This document shows positions 60,346 to 64,000 of a stretch of 64,000 bases of DNA, piece after piece. The notes under the pieces are model-generated. The model saw only the letters and a list, made by a program, of their open reading frames with translations. It was not told where the DNA came from and made no database searches. The stretch is taken from positions 1,633,207-1,697,206 of the forward strand of contig NZ_KB905466.1 in assembly GCF_000381365.1 (NCBI RefSeq), written 5' to 3'. The DNA is from Bacteroides salyersiae WAL 10018 = DSM 18765 = JCM 12988. Its GTDB lineage: Bacteria; Bacteroidota; Bacteroidia; Bacteroidales; Bacteroidaceae. The position numbers and the translations under genes are program-made. Each line of letters starts with the position of its first letter. The stretch's first letter is position 1.

Positions 60346-63186
60346 TTAACGAAAATCGAATAACAAACGGATACGCAGCCCTTCATCTCCTTTCTTTATA
60401 CGCACAATCCCGGGTTGGCTATGGGGACCATGCTGCGATATAGGCTTGAAACAACGGATAGCCGGAATATCCAATAGAAACGAGATATCCCCGGACGGGA
60501 AATCAGGCATCGTATTCACCCCATTCTGCCGGCCGGCCGGTTCTTCCGGAGTAAACAGACGGAAGAAAAGCCCGTCGGTGGCTGTGTATACCGTAAAAGG
60601 AGCCGTCCGGTGCTGCACCGTAGCCCAATAAAGATTCGCATGATAACCTTTGAACTCCGGATAAACAAGATTCCCGAAACTTTCTCCGGTGACCGTGTTA
60701 TTGTAATCTTTCTGCCAAACGGCATAATTCGTTCCCTTCACCCGGTTCTTCCATACACGATAAGGGCCCCGACCCAACCAGCGCATGCCGGTACACTCCT
60801 GCTCGGGATAAGAAAAAGTAAGCCCTAAGTTAAGCACCGCCTCATCCATGAACGCATCATCAAACCCACCTCCACCGGACGCACGGTTCAGCAAAACAGC
60901 ATCCATCGACAACAGGCCGGAAGGGGACATACACCATTGGATAGAATCGACCCCACCCCGGTAATGGGCACAGAAAACAGCATCTTCCCCATCCATCCGG
61001 ACCGTATAGCGAGTAAACTCCATTTTCATACCCACCGGCAGAGGGCCATCTGTCAGAGGGACTTCCACTCCTTCTTTTCCCTTTTGGACACGGGCAATCG
61101 TTGCATCCGCCTTACGAAAAGCGACAGTAATATCATTGGCCGAAAGCGTCACCAACGAATCGTGATCCTGAAGCACGGACGCCCTCTCCTGTTTCGGAAC
61201 GGAACGGGGTATTTCACGCTTCAGGTAATCACCGGCATAGCGTACGGGCCACGTCCAGTTACAAATACTTTTTCCATCCGGCCCGAAAGCTTCAAGTTCC
61301 AAAACATCGGCTTCCCAAAAACAGGAAGGCATCTGCATACGTGCATATCCCGTTTCACCGGGACACAAAGACGGCAGACAAACTTCGCCGGAATCGATAC
61401 AGCAAGATAACGCTTCTTCCCGTAGAGGTGAAGGATACCGGTAGAGACGGTAGCTCATCCGGCAATTCCGCAAATTGGTATACAAATACGTATTGGTCAG
61501 AGCAAACTCTCCCCGAAAAGAAGGGGTAATATAAAGTTGACGGAACTGTATGGGAGCCCATACCTCACGTACCGTATAAACACTTCCTTCGCGCTCACGA
61601 TAAGGGCCTACAATACCATCGGGGGCATTGAACTTATCGGAGTCCAACTGCCCGTTACGGTCGGAACGGCGTACTGCCTCATCAGAGAAAGCCCACATAA
61701 AACCACCGGCAAAGAGAGGATGCGAGGTGTAGTTCGCCCAGAAATCTTCCAGTCCGGCACCATGTCCCTGATCATATTGCCCATGCATGAACTCGGTGGG
61801 CATAAACACATTATAGCCGTTTGTAAAACGCCCCACACCGGTGAGATAGGCCGGATAATGATGCGTATCCAGTCCGTTAAAGTCTGCCCACGGATGAATC
61901 ACGTGACGTTGCTGGGGATCATAGCAGGAAAAATACTTGTCGAGTGCCGTATTCCACCCTCCTTCATTGCCATTGCTCCAAAGCACAATAGAAGGATGAT
62001 TGACGTCCCGGACTACCATCTCTTCCAAAAGCTGCCTTCCCACTGTGGCGTCATAAGCATTTTGCCAACCGGCCAACTCGTCGATCACAAAAAGTCCCAA
62101 CGAATCGCAAGCTTCCAGAAAATGAGTATCCGGCGGATAATGGGAACGGACTGCGTTCATGTTCATTTCTTTGATCAGCAGTACATCTTGAATGCTGATT
62201 TCTTTGTTTGTGGTACGCCCGCCGTCAGGATGAAATGAATGACGGTTGATGCCTTTCATCACAATCTTCACTCCATTGACATAAAGCCCGTCTTTAGGAC
62301 GGAATTCTACCGTACGGAATCCGATACGCTCTTGATGCTGATGAAGGGTACGGCCTTCTGCATCGAGCAGTTTCAAGGTAAGGAGGTAGAGATTCGGAGT
62401 CTCCGGTGTCCAGGTACGGACCTCTTTCCACTGAGTATTTATCCGATACATGGAAGCGGTATCTGCAAGTGTGAAGAACCGTTCTTCGGTCTTATTGCTA
62501 CCATCTGGAAAAGCGATTGCAGCAGACAACCGGTAACCCGGACAGGCACCGGTCAAATAAACATCCGCTTGCAGTTCTCCATCGGCAGAAGCGTTGACCG
62601 CAATCCTTCCGATATGTTCTTTGGGCTTTATCTCGAGCCACACCGGACGATAAATCCCCCCAAACAGCCACCAGTCGGCCTTGCGCTCGGCGGCATTGAC
62701 GGATTTATTTGCCGAATGTTTATTGACGCGTACTTCCAGCTTGTTCTTTCCACCCACATTCAGCAGGTCGGTGATATCATACGAGAAACGATAAAATCCG
62801 CCTTGATGAACCGGGCCGGCCGGAGAACCGTTGACAAATACTTCCGTATCCGTCATCACCCCGTCAAAGACAATCCGTACCGTATGATCCTTATACATTT
62901 TCGGCACCTTGAACGAATGCCGGTAAATTCCGGTTTCCATACTGGGATTCTTCACTCCTTTCTCCTTATACCAACGCCCGTAAGTATACGTTCCGAAGCC
63001 CTGCAACTCCCATTGTGAAGGCACTTCGATTTTGCTCCACCGCTGACTGTTATTCCCATCGGAACAATAAAAGTCCCATGTCACCGTGTGATTCAACCCC
63101 TCACCGGAAAGGTATTGCCGATGGGTGGACTGGGCAGATGCAGTCAGAAAAAGAAAAGCGAACAGGAAAGACAAGATAAGTTTCAT
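60346..63186 (-). CDS. Exported GH2 beta-galactosidase-like enzyme
   Basis: This 946-residue glycosidase has a signal peptide (MKLILSFLFAFLFLTASAQ). The GH2 sugar-binding (about 40-190), immunoglobulin-like (190-295) and TIM-barrel (295-590) domains come in order. The acid/base is Glu408 (WSNGNEGGWN) and the nucleophile is Glu465 (FMPTEFMHGQYDQGHG). A C-terminal beta-galactosidase small-chain-like domain ends it (GMRWLGRGPYRVWKNR). In this setting beta-linked galactose side chains of pectin are a sensible target. GH2 also includes beta-glucuronidases, so specificity is uncertain. Confidence 0.92.
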   Translation of the reverse strand: MKLILSFLFAFLFLTASAQSTHRQYLSGEGLNHTVTWDFYCSDGNNSQRWSKIEVPSQWELQGFGTYTYGRWYKEKGVKNPSMETGIYRHSFKVPKMYKDHTVRIVFDGVMTDTEVFVNGSPAGPVHQGGFYRFSYDITDLLNVGGKNKLEVRVNKHSANKSVNAAERKADWWLFGGIYRPVWLEIKPKEHIGRIAVNASADGELQADVYLTGACPGYRLSAAIAFPDGSNKTEERFFTLADTASMYRINTQWKEVRTWTPETPNLYLLTLKLLDAEGRTLHQHQERIGFRTVEFRPKDGLYVNGVKIVMKGINRHSFHPDGGRTTNKEISIQDVLLIKEMNMNAVRSHYPPDTHFLEACDSLGLFVIDELAGWQNAYDATVGRQLLEEMVVRDVNHPSIVLWSNGNEGGWNTALDKYFSCYDPQQRHVIHPWADFNGLDTHHYPAYLTGVGRFTNGYNVFMPTEFMHGQYDQGHGAGLEDFWANYTSHPLFAGGFMWAFSDEAVRRSDRNGQLDSDKFNAPDGIVGPYREREGSVYTVREVWAPIQFRQLYITPSFRGEFALTNTYLYTNLRNCRMSYRLYRYPSPLREEALSCCIDSGEVCLPSLCPGETGYARMQMPSCFWEADVLELEAFGPDGKSICNWTWPVRYAGDYLKREIPRSVPKQERASVLQDHDSLVTLSANDITVAFRKADATIARVQKGKEGVEVPLTDGPLPVGMKMEFTRYTVRMDGEDAVFCAHYRGGVDSIQWCMSPSGLLSMDAVLLNRASGGGGFDDAFMDEAVLNLGLTFSYPEQECTGMRWLGRGPYRVWKNRVKGTNYAVWQKDYNNTVTGESFGNLVYPEFKGYHANLYWATVQHRTAPFTVYTATDGLFFRLFTPEEPAGRQNGVNTMPDFPSGDISFLLDIPAIRCFKPISQHGPHSQPGIVRIKKGDEGLRIRLLFDFR

Positions 63187-63238
63187 GATGAATAATGAGT
63201 TATATTTGATGCATGTTTTATTATCGCTTCACATCCAT

Positions 63239-63310
63239 GAGACGAACGTCTCTCAATTATGAAACGCACATCTCTCAGTTGTGAGACGCGCGTCTCACAA
63301 CTGAGAGACG
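63239..63310. repeat. Tandem 22-nt hairpin array with a perfect 38-bp palindrome
   Basis: Units start at 63239, 63261 and 63283, with a fourth beginning at 63305. Each is a GAGACG-nn-CGTCTC hairpin plus an 8-nt linker (TCAATTAT, TCAGTTGT, ACAACTGA). Linkers 2 and 3 are complements, so 63271-63308 is a perfect palindrome. It lies upstream of the GH2 gene. Confidence 0.8.
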
Positions 63311-63392
63311 ATTTAAACGATTACTTGTTTCAACTCCGATTACCGGTTATCCACACGTTAATCCGGCTGTTCCCGGTAACGGATTGATTCTG

Positions 63393-64000
63393 TTATTTCA
63401 ATAGTTTCTTCACAAACTTCGTTGTTCCTACTTCTACTACAACCATATAGGCACCCTTCGGCAAGCCTTCCAGCCCACTGATGTACAGTGTTGCTCCTCC
63501 GTCCACCATATAGGCAGTCTGATACACAAGCGTACCCGCAGCAGAATACATCGAAACCATAGCACGTCCTGACACCTCCGCCGGGAACTCGATTGTGATT
63601 TCATCCGTAAAGTAAAGCGGATAAACATTCACATCGGGACGGAGAGTTCTTTCCGTCGAAATACCCGTCGGCTTATTGGCTTCATAACGTTCCTTTGCTT
63701 TAGCAGCACTCATCGCTCCTTCATAAATCTGAAGTTCATCGATTGCACCGGTAAACGGGGTATTGAAGTTTACATTGCAGTTACCGATCACAAACATCTC
63801 CGATTCCGAGATATCACCGGTCTTATCAGTCACTTCGCCTTGGAACACACCGTTGATATACATCTTCAATGTCTTGGTTTCGCCATCACGAACACAAACC
63901 ACATGATTCCATTCGCCATTGAAATACTGGGTAGCAGGAATGTCCAGATTGGATTTCGTAACATCGTCATCGATGCCGAATGTCAGATTTCCATTCTTAT
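63393..64000 (-). CDS. LamG-domain protein with T9SS C-terminal domain (partial, N-terminus outside window)
   Basis: The frame is open to the window edge. I read KNGNLTFGIDDDVTK...NGEWNHVVCVRDGETKTLKMYINGVFQGEV...FTGAIDELQIYEGAMSAAKAKERYEA, a LamG/concanavalin-like jelly roll. A type A T9SS sorting domain follows (VNVYPLYFTDEITIEF...LPKGAYMVVVEVGTTKFVKKLLK). The protein is therefore exported across the outer membrane and probably cell-attached. Its catalytic part, if any, lies outside the window. Being next to GH2 and pectin genes, it is likely another glycan-active protein. Confidence 0.87.
   Translation of the reverse strand, partial: KNGNLTFGIDDDVTKSNLDIPATQYFNGEWNHVVCVRDGETKTLKMYINGVFQGEVTDKTGDISESEMFVIGNCNVNFNTPFTGAIDELQIYEGAMSAAKAKERYEANKPTGISTERTLRPDVNVYPLYFTDEITIEFPAEVSGRAMVSMYSAAGTLVYQTAYMVDGGATLYISGLEGLPKGAYMVVVEVGTTKFVKKLLK

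Overview
The window comes from a Bacteroidales gut-type bacterium. The evidence is Bacteroidetes-type promoters (TAnnTTTG -7 boxes, sometimes with a TTTG-like -33 box), a near absence of strong Shine-Dalgarno sites, many small lipoproteins, family-restricted domains (DUF4136, DUF3836, DUF4476, DUF4450), and a gadB-glsA-channel-gadC acid-resistance locus. Two proteins end in type IX secretion (T9SS) C-terminal domains, which points to Parabacteroides or a relative rather than Bacteroides sensu stricto. That genus call is inference.

Layout. 1-5.5 kb: the kdp potassium-uptake operon on the minus strand (31-aa peptide, kdpF, kdpA, kdpB running off the window), preceded by a sigma54-type promoter and an NtrC-family response regulator. 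5.7-10 kb: aspartokinase, a four-domain CoA-disulfide reductase/sulfur-carrier fusion, and a MarR regulator. 10-21 kb: an S37-type peptidase, a DUF4136 lipoprotein with an outer-membrane barrel, a GH3/beta-lactamase fusion, a 5'-nucleotidase split over two genes, rplS, two lipoproteins and a ROK sugar kinase. 21-27.5 kb: a MacB-type ABC efflux operon with two permeases, an adaptor and TolC. 27.5-29.2 kb: a T9SS-tailed nuclease and a DUF3836 protein. 29.5-35.4 kb: a small glycan locus with a Wzx flippase, two glycosyltransferases and a convergent three-gene set for a 3-amino-3,6-dideoxyhexose. 35.6-39 kb: a Ser/Arg-rich exported protein, a DUF4476 protein, two tandem BamE-like lipoproteins and cvfB. 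39.5-44.6 kb: malate dehydrogenase and MATE, DMT and MFS transporters. 44.8-50.6 kb: the glutamate acid-resistance locus. 50.8-51 kb: tRNA-Phe and tRNA-Pro. 51.3-64 kb: a carbohydrate (probably pectin or rhamnogalacturonan) locus with a CE12 esterase, a broken fucO, two (alpha/alpha)6-type glycosidases, an AraC regulator, a GH2 enzyme and a partial LamG/T9SS protein. No SusC/SusD pair lies in the window.

The genes fit gut life: potassium and acid homeostasis (Kdp, Gad), envelope upkeep and efflux, surface glycosylation and plant-glycan breakdown. The most unusual non-coding signal is a set of intergenic repeat elements. One class consists of in-phase tandem arrays of 22- or 23-nt units, most of them built around a short palindrome (four loci). 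Another consists of long inverted repeats built from short repeated words (at least five loci, plus related direct-repeat tracts). No insertion sequence, CRISPR array, prophage or replication origin was seen.
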